Notes under the pieces: generated by a model
What the model was told of the DNA's origin: nothing
Databases searched by the model: none
The model's input: the letters and a program-made list of their open reading frames with translations, nothing else
NCBI GenBank assembly: GCA_016705245.1
Contig: JADIYM010000003.1
Coordinates: forward strand, 62,001 to 126,000
Direction of reading: 5' to 3'
DNA length: 64,000 nt
Source of the DNA: Blastocatellia bacterium
Lineage (GTDB): Bacteria > Acidobacteriota > Blastocatellia > UBA7656 > JADIYM01
Shown here: positions 1 through 9,392 of the stretch, one piece after another
Position numbering within the stretch: the stretch's first letter is position 1
How the letters are laid out: each line of letters opens with the position of its first letter
Position numbers and translations under genes: made by a program

Positions 1-1
1 C

Positions 2-874
2 CTGGCAGTCGGCGCCCGGCGAACACAGGAGCCGGACGAGCCAACCGTCACCCTGAACACGGAGGTCGTTCTGGTAAACGTCGTCGCCACGACGAAGGAC
101 CGCTTCGCGGCAGGCCTCGAGATGGATGATTTTGCCGTCACCGAAAACGGGATTCCGCAGGTGATCGAGTATTTCGGTGCGGAAGAGACACCCTTCGCCG
201 TCGCGATCCTCCTCGACGTGAGCGGCAGCATGGAGTTCAAGTTCCGGCTTGCTCGAATGGCCGCGGCTCGGTTCATGGACCGAGTTCGACCGACTAGCCG
301 GGTTGCCGTGTACCTCTTCGGTTCTGAAGTTCGTCGCGTGCAGGACTTCACGCCAGGCGGACGCGACCTCGACGACAGCGTCTGGGATGCGAGCCCCAAG
401 GGCATCACGAAGATGTACGACGGCATCGTCCTGGCCGCGCAGCACCTCCAAGAACGCCCCGAACAGCGACGCGCCATACTCCTGCTCTCTGACGGAGCGG
501 ATTACGGAAGCGGCGAATCGTACGACGACGCGGTGGATGCGGCGCAGGACGCTGGCGTGACGGTGTACGGCATCGACCTGGCCCCGATCGGACAGTCCGG
601 GGCGTCCTCGCGGGCCGATGAGCTCAGGTCTCGAGCCGTCCTCACAGGATTCTCGAACAAGTCCGGAGGGCGCTTCTTCAACACGAAATCAGACGGGACG
701 GGACTCAACGAGGCCTTCGAGCAGATCGTAGACGAGCTCGGCCACCAGTACACGCTCGGATATTCACCGACGAATCTCAAGCGCGACGGCACGTGGCGGG
801 CCATCTCGGTCACGTCGCCCCGGCCCGGGCTGCGCATTCGTGCGAGAAGCGGCTACCGGGCTCCGACCCAGTAG
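2..874 (+). CDS. VWFA-related domain protein, 5' end outside window
   Basis: The frame is open from base 2 through the internal ATG at 122, so the start lies upstream of the window. Residues before that ATG (LNTEVVLVNVVATTKDRFAAG) match the conserved opening of VWFA-related proteins that are abundant in Acidobacteriota. The von Willebrand A domain shows a complete MIDAS metal site (DVSGSM), and the end GYRAP is also typical of the family. Such proteins are usually secreted and have no known enzymatic role. The gene converges on the AAA+ gene, with 32 bp between the stops. Family assignment is firm; function is unknown. Confidence 0.85.
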   Translation: MAVGARRTQEPDEPTVTLNTEVVLVNVVATTKDRFAAGLEMDDFAVTENGIPQVIEYFGAEETPFAVAILLDVSGSMEFKFRLARMAAARFMDRVRPTSRVAVYLFGSEVRRVQDFTPGGRDLDDSVWDASPKGITKMYDGIVLAAQHLQERPEQRRAILLLSDGADYGSGESYDDAVDAAQDAGVTVYGIDLAPIGQSGASSRADELRSRAVLTGFSNKSGGRFFNTKSDGTGLNEAFEQIVDELGHQYTLGYSPTNLKRDGTWRAISVTSPRPGLRIRARSGYRAPTQ

Positions 875-906
875 CCGCTTCGATTCGCCTCAGGAAGCCG
901 GCAAGC

Positions 907-2070
907 TCAGGCGTCGCCCGCAGGTCCCAACTGACCCGTCGTGCCCGAAGCCCCGGCCGCTTCCGAAAGTCCTCCCTTGAAGTGCTCTCCGAACTCTTCC
1001 GCAAGGGGACCGACGAGCGCGCCGCCCACTTCCTTCGAGTAGAGCATCTTCCCGGTTTCCGGATCGCGGTCGACGAGGACGAGGTCGCCAGTCTCGACCT
1101 GCTCGGTCGCAACGAGGTTCGACAGCGAGTAGACGAGGAAGCGCTCGATGGCGCGCTTCAGGTGCCTCGCGCCGTATTTGAAATCAATACCCTCGTCAAG
1201 CAGAAGCTGTTTCGCCGAGTCCGAGCACTGGAAGACGAACTTGGCCCCCGCCGACTGCATGATCCGCTTCTGCACCTGGCCGAGCTCGAGGTCGAGGATG
1301 GCGCGCAGGTGAACCTCGCGCAGTGACCGGAAAACGACAACCTTGTCGATGCGATTCATGAACTCAGGCGAGAACTTGCGCCGTGCGGCCTCGAGCGCCG
1401 TGCGGTAGATCTTCTGGTCGACGTCGCTTTCGCCCATCCCGCCGCCCTGCGCCGGGGCAAAACCGATCGATCCCGTGATCAGTTCGCTCATCTCCTTCGC
1501 ACCGAGGTTCGAGGTCATGAAGATGAGCGTTCGCGAGAAATCGACCTTGCGATTGTCGCCAAGCGTCAGCGTCGCCTTGTCGAGGATGCCAAGGAGGAGC
1601 TGCCAGAGCGCGTCCGAGGCCTTCTCGATCTCGTCGAAGAGGATGAACGTCAGCTTGTCCTGCTCCGTGTGATACCGGTCCAGATTCTCCTGCGTGAGCA
1701 TCGGCGAGGTCTCGCGATGTCCAAGGTAACCCGGAGGCGAGCCGATGAGCTTCGCAATCTCGTGCGAATGCTGAAACTCCGCACAGTCGATTTTCACGAC
1801 GGCGTTCGTGTCTCCGAAAAGAACCTCGGCGCCAGCCTCGACAACACGCGTCTTGCCCGATCCCGTGGGACCAAGAAAGAGGAACGTGCCAATCGGCCGT
1901 CCCGGGTTCTGCATTCCGGCCAGATAGATCTGATAGAGACCCGAGATGCGGCGGACCGCCCTCTCCTGGCCGACGATTCGGTGCGAGAGCCGTTCCTCGA
2001 ACTCCTGGGCTCGGGCACTCTTTCGCTCTGGGTCGAGTGGTATGCGCTTTCGATCGTTCGCCTGTGCCAT
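907..2070 (-). CDS. Clp-like AAA+ ATPase, single AAA domain
   Basis: A protein of about 387 residues with one AAA_2 module: Walker A GPTGSGKT, Walker B ILFDEIEKA, sensor-1 region IFMTSN, pore-type GSPPGYLGH, then a ClpB-type C-terminal small domain with KYGARHLKRAIE. It resembles the second ATPase ring of ClpA/ClpB but lacks an N domain, a first ring, a middle coiled coil and the zinc finger of ClpX, so it is a stand-alone Clp-type unfoldase-like ATPase. The ATG at 2070 is preferred over the GTG at 2085 because a strong GGAGGAG lies just before it. No peptidase gene is adjacent. Substrate is unknown. Confidence 0.85.
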   Translation of the reverse strand: MAQANDRKRIPLDPERKSARAQEFEERLSHRIVGQERAVRRISGLYQIYLAGMQNPGRPIGTFLFLGPTGSGKTRVVEAGAEVLFGDTNAVVKIDCAEFQHSHEIAKLIGSPPGYLGHRETSPMLTQENLDRYHTEQDKLTFILFDEIEKASDALWQLLLGILDKATLTLGDNRKVDFSRTLIFMTSNLGAKEMSELITGSIGFAPAQGGGMGESDVDQKIYRTALEAARRKFSPEFMNRIDKVVVFRSLREVHLRAILDLELGQVQKRIMQSAGAKFVFQCSDSAKQLLLDEGIDFKYGARHLKRAIERFLVYSLSNLVATEQVETGDLVLVDRDPETGKMLYSKEVGGALVGPLAEEFGEHFKGGLSEAAGASGTTGQLGPAGDA

Positions 2071-2306
2071 GGTCTTCTCCTCCACTGGCGAGCATCCAGT
2101 CCCGCCGCGTCGTGCTCACACGCCGTCTGATGACGACGCCGACGAGCGCGTTGGACAGGAGCGATGAAAACCCCGCGTCGCGCTCACGAGTATCTACGGA
2201 TCAGAAGGAACATTCGGCCTTGTCGAACGGCTGCCACTTTCTAGTGTACGGTCCGAAGCTTGTCAAGCTGGGGGTCATGATGCGAGGCGGCGCGCGGGCA
2301 GCAGAA

Positions 2307-2343
2307 GGCGCGCGGCGACCTCGAATCGAGATCGCCGCGCGCC
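2307..2343 (-). terminator. Hairpin downstream of rplS
   Basis: A perfect 12-bp GC-rich stem (2307-2318 with 2332-2343) encloses a second short stem CTCG/CGAG. It begins 32 nt past the rplS stop on the minus strand. No clear T-run follows, so factor-independent termination is likely but not certain. Confidence 0.55.
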
Positions 2344-2375
2344 ATGTGAACGCAGATGTGGGACGTCGGACCGAA

Positions 2376-2765
2376 CTACTCGGATGCCGTCTTCGCCGAC
2401 TTCTTGTTCTTGTCGAGCCGGGTGTCGCGCTCGCGGATACGCGCGGCCTTTCCGCGCAGATTCCTCAGGTAGTAGAGCTTCGCCCGGCGCACACGGCCCC
2501 GCTTGACCACGTCGATGTGGTCGACGATCGTCGCGTGCAGCGGGAAGATGCGCTCGACACCGATGCCGAAGCTCGTCTTCCGGACGGTGATCGTCTCGCG
2601 GATCCCGCCGTGCTTGCGCGCAATGACGACGCCCTCGAACGCCTGCAGCCGCTCCTTGTCGCCTTCCTTGATGCGCACGTGCACGCGGACGGTGTCGCCC
2701 GGATCGAACGCCGGAACGCCGGCACGAAGGCCCGCGTTTTCAACTGATTGGATGATCGTATTCAT
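2376..2765 (-). CDS. rplS: 50S ribosomal protein L19
   Basis: 129 residues, full length for bL19, which sits at the 30S-50S interface. Diagnostic stretches are FDPGDTVRVHVRIKEG, FEGVVIARK, FGIGVERIFPLH and RRAKLYYLRNLRGKAARI. It is the last gene of the ffh-rpsP-khpA-rimM-trmD-rplS operon, a classical order, and starts 12 bp after trmD ends. A Lys-rich tail (DKNKKSAKTASE) follows the conserved core. Confidence 0.97.
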   Translation of the reverse strand: MNTIIQSVENAGLRAGVPAFDPGDTVRVHVRIKEGDKERLQAFEGVVIARKHGGIRETITVRKTSFGIGVERIFPLHATIVDHIDVVKRGRVRRAKLYYLRNLRGKAARIRERDTRLDKNKKSAKTASE

Positions 2766-2777
2766 TTTCGGTTCACC

Positions 2778-3524
2778 TTACTTCGTCGTCGCTTTCAATT
2801 CATCGAGAAATCGAATGTCGTCGTCGCTGAGCTGTGCGGCATCGAGCAACTCGGGTCGCCGCTTCCACGTCCGCACCAGGGATTGTTGGCGCCGCCAGCG
2901 CGCGATCTCGGCGTGATTCCCGCCGAGTAGCACGTCTGGCACGGCCACGCCACGGAACTCGGCCGGCCGCGTGTAGTGCGGACAATCGAGCAGGCCGGTG
3001 GATGCCGAGAACGAATCCTCTATCGCGGATCGATCGCAACCGAGCGATCCCGGCAGGAGCCTCACCACGGCGTCGACAACGACGCACGCCGCAAGCTCCC
3101 CTCCCGAGAGCACCACGTCCCCGATCGAGAGTTCCTCGTCGACGACCGCGTTGACCACGCGCTCGTCAACACCCTCGTACCTGCCGCAGAGCAGGACGAC
3201 CTGGTCGAATGAAGCGAGGCGTTCAGCCTCGCGTTGATCAAAGAGCTTGCCCTGCGGTGTCGTCAGCACGACCACCGCACGCCCCCCCTCGGAGGGCAAC
3301 CTGAGCGACTCGACCGCATTCACGAGCGGCTCGGGTTTGAGCACCATTCCGGCGCCGCCGCCGAATGGTCGATCGTCGACAACGTGATGACGGTCCGACG
3401 TCCATGATCGGAGGTCGTGCACGTCGATGTCGACGATCCGGGCGTCCTTAGCGCGCCGGATGATTCCGTGCTCGAAAGGACCGGAAAAGAATTCTGGAAA
3501 GATCGTGACGATGTCGAATCGCAT
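2778..3524 (-). CDS. trmD: tRNA (guanine-37-N1)-methyltransferase TrmD
   Basis: Methylates N1 of G37 next to the anticodon in tRNAs reading CNN codons, preventing frameshifting. The 248-residue protein starts with the canonical MRFDIVTIFPEFF; the open frame runs 35 codons further upstream, but that part does not look like TrmD. SPOUT-fold signatures are DRPFGGGAGMV, LLCGRYEGVDERV and SIGDVVLSGGELA, which form the trefoil-knot SAM site. It lies between rimM and rplS in the ribosomal operon, as in many bacteria. The RPAEFRG block near the C-terminus, involved in tRNA binding, is intact. Confidence 0.96.
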   Translation of the reverse strand: MRFDIVTIFPEFFSGPFEHGIIRRAKDARIVDIDVHDLRSWTSDRHHVVDDRPFGGGAGMVLKPEPLVNAVESLRLPSEGGRAVVVLTTPQGKLFDQREAERLASFDQVVLLCGRYEGVDERVVNAVVDEELSIGDVVLSGGELAACVVVDAVVRLLPGSLGCDRSAIEDSFSASTGLLDCPHYTRPAEFRGVAVPDVLLGGNHAEIARWRRQQSLVRTWKRRPELLDAAQLSDDDIRFLDELKATTK

Positions 3525-3559
3525 TCGCTTGGCCGGCAACGGTGGCCGCTGACCAGCGG

Positions 3560-4092
3560 CTACAGATCCAACAGTCCTTCTGGCGGATCGATCACGATGC
3601 GTCGCGCATCGATGTCGACCTCCGTACAAATCGCTTCGACGAACGGAACGAGCGCATCCGACCGTCCCTCACGTGCAATTGCGAGCAGTTCTCCCGCCCC
3701 GGTGTGCAAAATGCCCGTCACGACACCGACGGCGCCGCCGCCGACCGTCTCGACCGAGCAGCCGACGAGATCGAATTCGTAGAAGACATCCTCGTCCTGA
3801 ATCTCGAAGACGTCCGATTCGGGGATCACTACGTCGTGACCCGCAAGCGGCATTGCGTCGTTCATCGTCTCGATCCCTTCGAACTTCAGGAGAACGCGAC
3901 CTTTGTGAAACCGAAAACGCTCGAGGACGGCCTCCCGGCAAGCGACTCCGCGGCGGAGGGTCACCTTGCCGAGTTCGTCGAAGCGCTCGGGGAAATCCGT
4001 CAGGATGTCCGCCGTCACTTCGCCACGGATTCCCACGCGCGCGCGATGCGTGCAATGACGATTCCGTCGTTCACATGTTCGGTCGAGTTCAT
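3560..4092 (-). CDS. rimM: Ribosome maturation factor RimM, with apparent single-base frameshift
   Basis: RimM assists 30S maturation. The uninterrupted frame (3560-4036) begins at GIRGEV and lacks the N-terminal strand of the family. The missing part is in another frame: from ATG 4092 it reads MNSTEHVNDGIVIARIARAW and then goes off as ESVAK-stop. Adding one G to the GGG at about 4032-4034 gives VIARIARAWGIRGEV, the expected RimM opening. So the true gene most likely starts at 4092, 7 bp after khpA, and the window carries a one-base loss. The rest, RimM barrel plus PRC-barrel-like region ending DPPEGLLDL, is intact. Identity is firm; whether the frameshift is real is not known. Confidence 0.88.
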
Positions 4093-4099
4093 CAGTCCA

Positions 4100-4348
4100 C
4101 TACTCGAGGATCTCGAGCACGAACCGCTTCCGCAGTTTCATGCCGGCTGCGCCGAGGATCGTCCGGACGGCGCGAGCCGTCCTTCCCTGTTTGCCAATCA
4201 CCTTGCCAAGGTCGGCGGGCGCGACGCGCAGCTCGAGTACCGTCGTCTGCTGTCCCTCGACCTCATTGACCTTCACTTCGTCCGGGAAATCGACGAGAGC
4301 TTTTGCAATGACTTCGACGAGTTCCCGCATTGATCCGCCGTTTTCCAT
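4100..4348 (-). CDS. khpA: KH-domain RNA-binding protein KhpA
   Basis: 82 residues forming one type II KH domain with the GxxG loop in GKVIGKQGRTARAVRTIL. KhpA-type proteins bind RNA broadly and often sit between rpsP and rimM, as here. The start at 4348 has GAGG six bases upstream, better than the internal ATG at 4330. It lies 150 bp downstream of rpsP and 7 bp upstream of the proposed rimM start. Confidence 0.92.
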   Translation of the reverse strand: MENGGSMRELVEVIAKALVDFPDEVKVNEVEGQQTTVLELRVAPADLGKVIGKQGRTARAVRTILGAAGMKLRKRFVLEILE

Positions 4349-4498
4349 GGGCCACCTCGCTGTCGATCAGCATCCTCAGATCCGGTTGAACACAGGCGAA
4401 ATCCGCGGTCCGGACGACCCGCGGGCATTGGCGAACCCTCGACGCCAGCGGGGGTGTCCGAACGTGCGCACGCACGGTCGGCACTCCCTTCGACGCCG

Positions 4499-4759
4499 CT
4501 ACTCCGTCGCGACCGCAGCCGCCGATCGCCGCTGTGCCTTGAGACAGCGCCGAACCGACTCTGTCGGCTGGGCGCCCATCTTGACCCAGTGTGCGTATCG
4601 TTCCTCGTCGATCTTGATCACGGGCGGTACCGCGATCGGATCGTAATGTCCAACGTTCTCGACGAAGCGTCCGTCGCGCTTTGCGTCGCGCTCCGTCACC
4701 ACGATGCGGTAGAAGGGGCGCTTCTTCGCGCCAAGTCGTGTCAATCGAATCGAAAGCAA
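4499..4759 (-). CDS. rpsP: 30S ribosomal protein S16
   Basis: 86 residues, normal for bS16, needed for 30S assembly. The start MLSIRLTRLGAKKRPFYRIVVTERDAKRDG and the segment VENVGHYDP are diagnostic. It lies 18 bp downstream of ffh and begins the ribosomal part of this operon. Confidence 0.97.
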   Translation of the reverse strand: MLSIRLTRLGAKKRPFYRIVVTERDAKRDGRFVENVGHYDPIAVPPVIKIDEERYAHWVKMGAQPTESVRRCLKAQRRSAAAVATE

Positions 4760-4777
4760 ACCATCACCTCCAAGAGC

Positions 4778-6190
4778 CTATTTACGGCTCTTCTTTTTCT
4801 TCTTCAATTTCCGCTTCGGCTTCATCGAACCGAGTGCGCCGGCCATCTTGCCGCCCATCATTCCACCGAGCGCGCCAAAGCCGCCCGTTGTCACCATGCG
4901 CATCATGCGGCGCATGTCCTCGTATTCGCGAAGCATTTCGTTGACCTCCTGAACGGAGGTCCCGCTGCCGCGAGCAATTCGCTTGCGGCGGCTACCGTCG
5001 AGCACCTTGTGATTGCGCCGCTCGAGTGGCGTCATCGACCCGATGATCGCCTCGGTTTTCTTGAACTTGCGCTCCATCTCGCCCGTGACCTCGGGCGTCA
5101 TCCTCAGGCCGCCGAACATCCCGGTCGGCAACATTCCGAGAATGCTGTCGAGCGAGCCGAGTTTCTTGACCTGCTTGAGCTGGTCACGAAAATCCTCGAG
5201 CGTGAACTTGTCCTCGGCGAGCTTCTTCTGGAGCCGCAGCGCGTCCTTCTCGTCGACCTCGGCCTGGACCTTCTCGACCAGCGACAGGACGTCGCCCATT
5301 CCGAGAATGCGCTGCGCAATGCGGTCCGGGTAAAACGGCTCGAGGGCGTCGTACTTCTCGCCGACGCCGATGAACTTGATCGGCTGGCCAGTGACTTCCT
5401 TGATCGAGAGGGCGGCGCCACCACGCGCGTCGCCGTCCATCTTCGTCAGGATGACGCCGGTTACCCCGATGCGCTCGTGGAACTCCTTCGCACTCTTTAC
5501 TGCATCCTGCCCCGTCATCGCGTCGGCGACGAACAGCACTTCGACAGGATTCGTCGCCGCCTTGATCTGCTCGAGCTCCACCATCAACGACTCGTCGATA
5601 TGAAGCCGTCCCGCGGTGTCGATCATGAGCGTGTCGAAACCGGTGAGCTCAGCTTCCTTCACGGCCAGGGCAACGATCTGCTGCGGATCGTCCACGCCCT
5701 CGGGATGAAAGACGCGCCGGCCGATGGCCTGGCCGATGACTTTCAGCTGGTCGCGCGCCGCCGGGCGGTAGACGTCGACGGAAACGAGCAACGGATTGCG
5801 TCGTTCGTTGGCAGAGAGCCACATCGCGAGCTTGCCCGTGGACGTCGTCTTTCCCGAGCCCTGCAATCCGACCATCATGATGACGTTCGGTCCACGCTTG
5901 TTGGGAAAGAGAATCCGGGACGATGTGCCGCCGAGCATCTCGGTCATCTCGTCGTAGACGACCTTGTAGAGCACCTGCTCGGGCTTGAGCGAACCGACGA
6001 CTTCGGTCCCAAGAGCCTTCTCGCGCGTCCTGTCGATGAACTGCTTGACGACCTGGTAGTTGACGTCCGCCTCGAGCAGCGCAATACGCACGCTTCGAAG
6101 AGCGGTGTCTATGTTCTCTTCGGTCAGGCGACTCTCGCCCCTGAGGCCCTTGAGAACATCACGCAGTTTGTCGGAAAGCGATTCGAACAT
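4778..6190 (-). CDS. ffh: Signal recognition particle protein Ffh
   Basis: The GTPase of the signal recognition particle; it binds signal sequences at the ribosome and SRP RNA, and docks with FtsY at the membrane. 470 residues: N domain (1-90), G domain with P-loop GLQGSGKTTSTGKLA, DTAGRLHID and TKMDGDARGGAALS, and M domain with the RNA-binding RIARGSGTSVQEVNEMLREY. The C-terminus is Met-, Gly- and Lys-rich (GGMMGGKMAG...KKKKKSRK), as usual. It is the first gene of the operon, with a sigma70-type promoter about 40 bp upstream. No SRP RNA gene was seen in the window. Confidence 0.97.
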   Translation of the reverse strand: MFESLSDKLRDVLKGLRGESRLTEENIDTALRSVRIALLEADVNYQVVKQFIDRTREKALGTEVVGSLKPEQVLYKVVYDEMTEMLGGTSSRILFPNKRGPNVIMMVGLQGSGKTTSTGKLAMWLSANERRNPLLVSVDVYRPAARDQLKVIGQAIGRRVFHPEGVDDPQQIVALAVKEAELTGFDTLMIDTAGRLHIDESLMVELEQIKAATNPVEVLFVADAMTGQDAVKSAKEFHERIGVTGVILTKMDGDARGGAALSIKEVTGQPIKFIGVGEKYDALEPFYPDRIAQRILGMGDVLSLVEKVQAEVDEKDALRLQKKLAEDKFTLEDFRDQLKQVKKLGSLDSILGMLPTGMFGGLRMTPEVTGEMERKFKKTEAIIGSMTPLERRNHKVLDGSRRKRIARGSGTSVQEVNEMLREYEDMRRMMRMVTTGGFGALGGMMGGKMAGALGSMKPKRKLKKKKKSRK

Positions 6191-6231
6191 AGTTAAACCG
6201 GCCGCGCTACAGGCGGAAAATGCAAATGAGC

Positions 6232-6260
6232 ACGATACAGACCGACCGCCGGGGTGTCAA
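6232..6260 (-). promoter_or_regulatory. Sigma70-type promoter of the ffh operon
   Basis: On the minus strand TTGACA (6255-6260) and TATCGT (6232-6237) are separated by exactly 17 bp. The predicted transcript start leaves a leader of roughly 35 nt before the ffh ATG. It lies between the stop of the kinase gene and ffh, so ffh need not depend on readthrough. Confidence 0.6.
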
Positions 6261-6287
6261 CGCAAGTGGCGACGCAACCGGCACCAT

Positions 6288-9200
6288 CTATTGGGCCTCG
6301 GGCTCGTTTCCGGTGTCGGTCTGGCCCTGTACAGCCGGCGCGGCTGGCGCGGCTGGCTCAGGCCCAGAGCCGATGACCTCGGTGACCGGGAAATCGTCCT
6401 CAGCGGGCCGTTCGCTACTTCGAAGCTCGGTCGCCCCGGCCGGACTGGACGGGACGAAGACCGTCGGAGCATCGGGCTCCTCGCCCGGACCGGCCACGGG
6501 TTTTGCGCCTCCCTCGGCAAGACGAAGCGCTTTCATAATCGCATCCCGGAATTCGTCGACCGTCCCGTGACGTCGATCGGGGTCGTGAGAAACAGAGCGC
6601 CGGAGGACATCGATGGTCTCGGACATCTCGGGTGCGACGAGGTTGATTTCAACCCCATCTGCCGCCATCGACGCGGCCAGCGCCGGGATCGTCGATCCGC
6701 TGAACGGTCGGCTTCCGGTCAAAGCCTCGATCACGATCACTCCGAGCGCAAAGACATCCGTTCGGACGTCGACCGGTCTTCCCTCGAGCTGCTCGGGCGA
6801 CATGTAGCCGAAAGTCCCCATGATCGAGCCTGGAACCGTGATGCTCGAGATGGCGCCAGAGCTATTTCCCTCCGTAAGAACCTTGGCGATACCGAAATCC
6901 AGCACCTTGACGAGCTGGTGCCGAGGGTCTTCCGAGTCGGTCAGGAGAATATTCTCGGGTTTCAGGTCCCGGTGGATCACTCCTGCCTTGTGCGCCTCGG
7001 CAACGGCGTCGCAGACACCGTCGATGATGAAGGCAATACGTTCCGGCGCGAGGCTCGTGTCTCGACGAAGTTCGTGTCGAAGCGTCTTTCCTTTCACGTA
7101 CTCCATCACGAGATAAGCGCCATCCGTCCCGAGCGAGCCATAGTCGAAAACCGTCACGATGTTGACATGCGAGAGCCGCGCCGACGCCTGCGCCTCGCGC
7201 TCGAATCGCCGGAGTGCCGCCTGGTCTCCGAACAGGGCGCCCGTCAGCACCTTGATAGCCACTTCGCGCCCGAGGCGGACGTCGGTGCCGCGGTAAACGG
7301 CGCCCATTCCGCCCCGTCCGATCAGGTGGTCCAGCCGGTACTTGCCATCGATGGTGCGCTCGACCGGAAGCGTGACTGCGAGCTGCGCGCCGTCGTCGCT
7401 GCACACTGACTGGGCTGCGTCGAAGCATCGACCACACACCGGACATTCGCGGACGAGGTTGATGCCCTGGGTGTCGACGCGCCCGAGCACCTCCGCGCGC
7501 TCGCGGCGTGCGACGGCGACACGCTCGCGCAGTAGCGCATTCTCGAAGACGATCGCCATCTGCGCGGCGACGGATTCAAGAAGGCGGCGATCCGGCTTCG
7601 AATAGCGTTCCTCCGATGCCTTCTCCCCGAGCAGGATGGCGCCGACGGAACGGCCACCCCGTCCTGTCACCGGGACGACGAGCTCGATTCCATAGTCGGA
7701 CAGGACGTCGGTCTCGCCCTCGGGCAGGCGTTCGCGCAGCGTGTCGACCGTTTGCGCGGATTGTTCTCCCTCGAGAACCCTCAGGAGCGAAGAATCCTTC
7801 GAGAGGATGAAGTCGTTCGTGTGCTCGCCGCTCGAGTAGGTGACCTCCACGTTTCTCGAATCACGATCGCGAAAGACCACGTGACAACTCACGGGATGAA
7901 GCGCCTCCCGTATCTTATCGCTCGCCATGGTCGAGACCTCTCGAATCGAATCCGAGGCGCGAATCGCTTCAATAAGCCCCAGCAGCATCTGCTCGGTGTT
8001 GTAGGCCTCCCGAAAGAAGCGCCGGTCGATGAGCGTAAGCAGCCGGGTGCGGAATCTGAGCGCGACGATCGCAATCGAGGCCAGGATCAGGTTGCCCGCA
8101 TTCCGAAAGAGCAGCTCGGAAATCGTCAGATTCCGGTCTTCCCAGGTCCGCCACAGAATCAGGATCGCAGGCAAGACGACGACGGACCTCATGACACCGC
8201 GCGCGAGCGCATACGTCACGCTCTGGCGAACGACGATCGCGATATCAAAGAGCCGATTCTTCAGCACCGCGTAGGCGATCGACGCCGGAACGAGCACGAA
8301 TGACAAGGTCAGGTAGGCCTGGATCGTCGGATCAACCAGTCTCGAGTGGCCGGCGATGATGCCCGACGAAGCGAAGAGCTCGGAAAATCGAACCAGGAAA
8401 ACAGGCAGGCAACCGGCGACGATTCCGGTCGCCATCCACTTCAGTCGACGCCGATATTCACTGGTCAGCGCCCGATTGAACCCGTAGACGGTCGTCAGCA
8501 TCATCGCGAGGATCATCGTGACGCCGAATGCATCGGAGAAGACGGAGAAGTACCGAATTGGCGTCTCGTACGTGGCAAAAAACGCGAGTCCGCCCACTCC
8601 GCCGCGCAGGGTCATTCCATTGACGAGCGCGGTCGGCACCGTCAGTGCAGCGACGATTGCGTACAGCGTGGCGAGCATCGATAACGGGATTCGCAAGTTC
8701 GAGCGGTCACCGAATGGCTCCGAGAAGAAGTGGAAGGCCAGCACCGACGGCAAGCGGTTGCGAAGAAATGTCGCGGCGAACAAAAGCGCCAGACCGGTTG
8801 GACCGACCGACGACGAATAGGGCTCGAGCGCGTAGCCGAGATAGAGAATCGCCATGGAGATGAACGCATACACGCCCATCTGCAACCGATGGACTTCGCG
8901 ACGCGCGAGCCCGAACAGCGCGCCGACGATCAGGAACGACAACCCCACGATGAAATGCACCACCGAACCGCCCGCCTTGACGAGCGATGTTCGCGTCTCG
9001 ACGCGCAGGACGCGGACCTCGCCGCCCCCGGAACCGTCAACCGTGAGCTCGTAGGAACCATTCTCGGGCATCGTCGCGAGATAGGCCTCGAGGCCGTGCG
9101 ATTCGAACTCGGTCACGGCGTCGATGGCCGTGATCCTGTCGCCATCTCGAAGGACTCCATCCGCCGCGCCACCCGGCCTCACCGAAACGACCCGGACACC

Positions 9201-9392
9201 TCCGTGCGAATCCGTTTCGAACGTCCAGCCGGGATCGCGGAATTCGGCGCCGCCCAGAACCAGTATGACCGCCCCATACGCGAAGCCCAGGCTCGCAACT
9301 GTCACGAGCAGTGTCGACACCCAGAAGATGTGAGGTCTTCCCGCAGGAGCGGGATTCGGACCCCGATCTTTCGGAGTGTCGCCCGGCCTCAC
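6288..9392 (-). CDS. Membrane Ser/Thr kinase with PDZ, multi-TM, GAF and zinc-ribbon modules
   Basis: 1034 residues. Order: cytoplasmic start, TM helix (about 22-47), PDZ domain (about 50-135, VRPGGAADGVLRDGDRI), a block of about eight TM helices (about 140-465), GAF domain (about 475-640), zinc ribbon CPVCGRC...CSDDG, then a Hanks kinase (about 685-945) with GRGGMGAVYRG, catalytic HRDLKPEN and DFG, and a Pro/Ala-rich tail. All key kinase residues are present, so it should be active. The PDZ domain probably faces the periplasm, suggesting sensing of an envelope or membrane signal; that is inference. The GTG start overlaps the hemL stop (GTGA), so the two are translationally coupled. Confidence 0.9.
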   Translation of the reverse strand: MRPGDTPKDRGPNPAPAGRPHIFWVSTLLVTVASLGFAYGAVILVLGGAEFRDPGWTFETDSHGGVRVVSVRPGGAADGVLRDGDRITAIDAVTEFESHGLEAYLATMPENGSYELTVDGSGGGEVRVLRVETRTSLVKAGGSVVHFIVGLSFLIVGALFGLARREVHRLQMGVYAFISMAILYLGYALEPYSSSVGPTGLALLFAATFLRNRLPSVLAFHFFSEPFGDRSNLRIPLSMLATLYAIVAALTVPTALVNGMTLRGGVGGLAFFATYETPIRYFSVFSDAFGVTMILAMMLTTVYGFNRALTSEYRRRLKWMATGIVAGCLPVFLVRFSELFASSGIIAGHSRLVDPTIQAYLTLSFVLVPASIAYAVLKNRLFDIAIVVRQSVTYALARGVMRSVVVLPAILILWRTWEDRNLTISELLFRNAGNLILASIAIVALRFRTRLLTLIDRRFFREAYNTEQMLLGLIEAIRASDSIREVSTMASDKIREALHPVSCHVVFRDRDSRNVEVTYSSGEHTNDFILSKDSSLLRVLEGEQSAQTVDTLRERLPEGETDVLSDYGIELVVPVTGRGGRSVGAILLGEKASEERYSKPDRRLLESVAAQMAIVFENALLRERVAVARRERAEVLGRVDTQGINLVRECPVCGRCFDAAQSVCSDDGAQLAVTLPVERTIDGKYRLDHLIGRGGMGAVYRGTDVRLGREVAIKVLTGALFGDQAALRRFEREAQASARLSHVNIVTVFDYGSLGTDGAYLVMEYVKGKTLRHELRRDTSLAPERIAFIIDGVCDAVAEAHKAGVIHRDLKPENILLTDSEDPRHQLVKVLDFGIAKVLTEGNSSGAISSITVPGSIMGTFGYMSPEQLEGRPVDVRTDVFALGVIVIEALTGSRPFSGSTIPALAASMAADGVEINLVAPEMSETIDVLRRSVSHDPDRRHGTVDEFRDAIMKALRLAEGGAKPVAGPGEEPDAPTVFVPSSPAGATELRSSERPAEDDFPVTEVIGSGPEPAAPAAPAVQGQTDTGNEPEAQ

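Noticed and set aside
4454..6196. Long plus-strand open frame of 580 codons opposite ffh
   Set aside because: It is the antisense shadow of ffh in GC-rich DNA; its translation lacks any family features while the minus strand encodes a complete Ffh.
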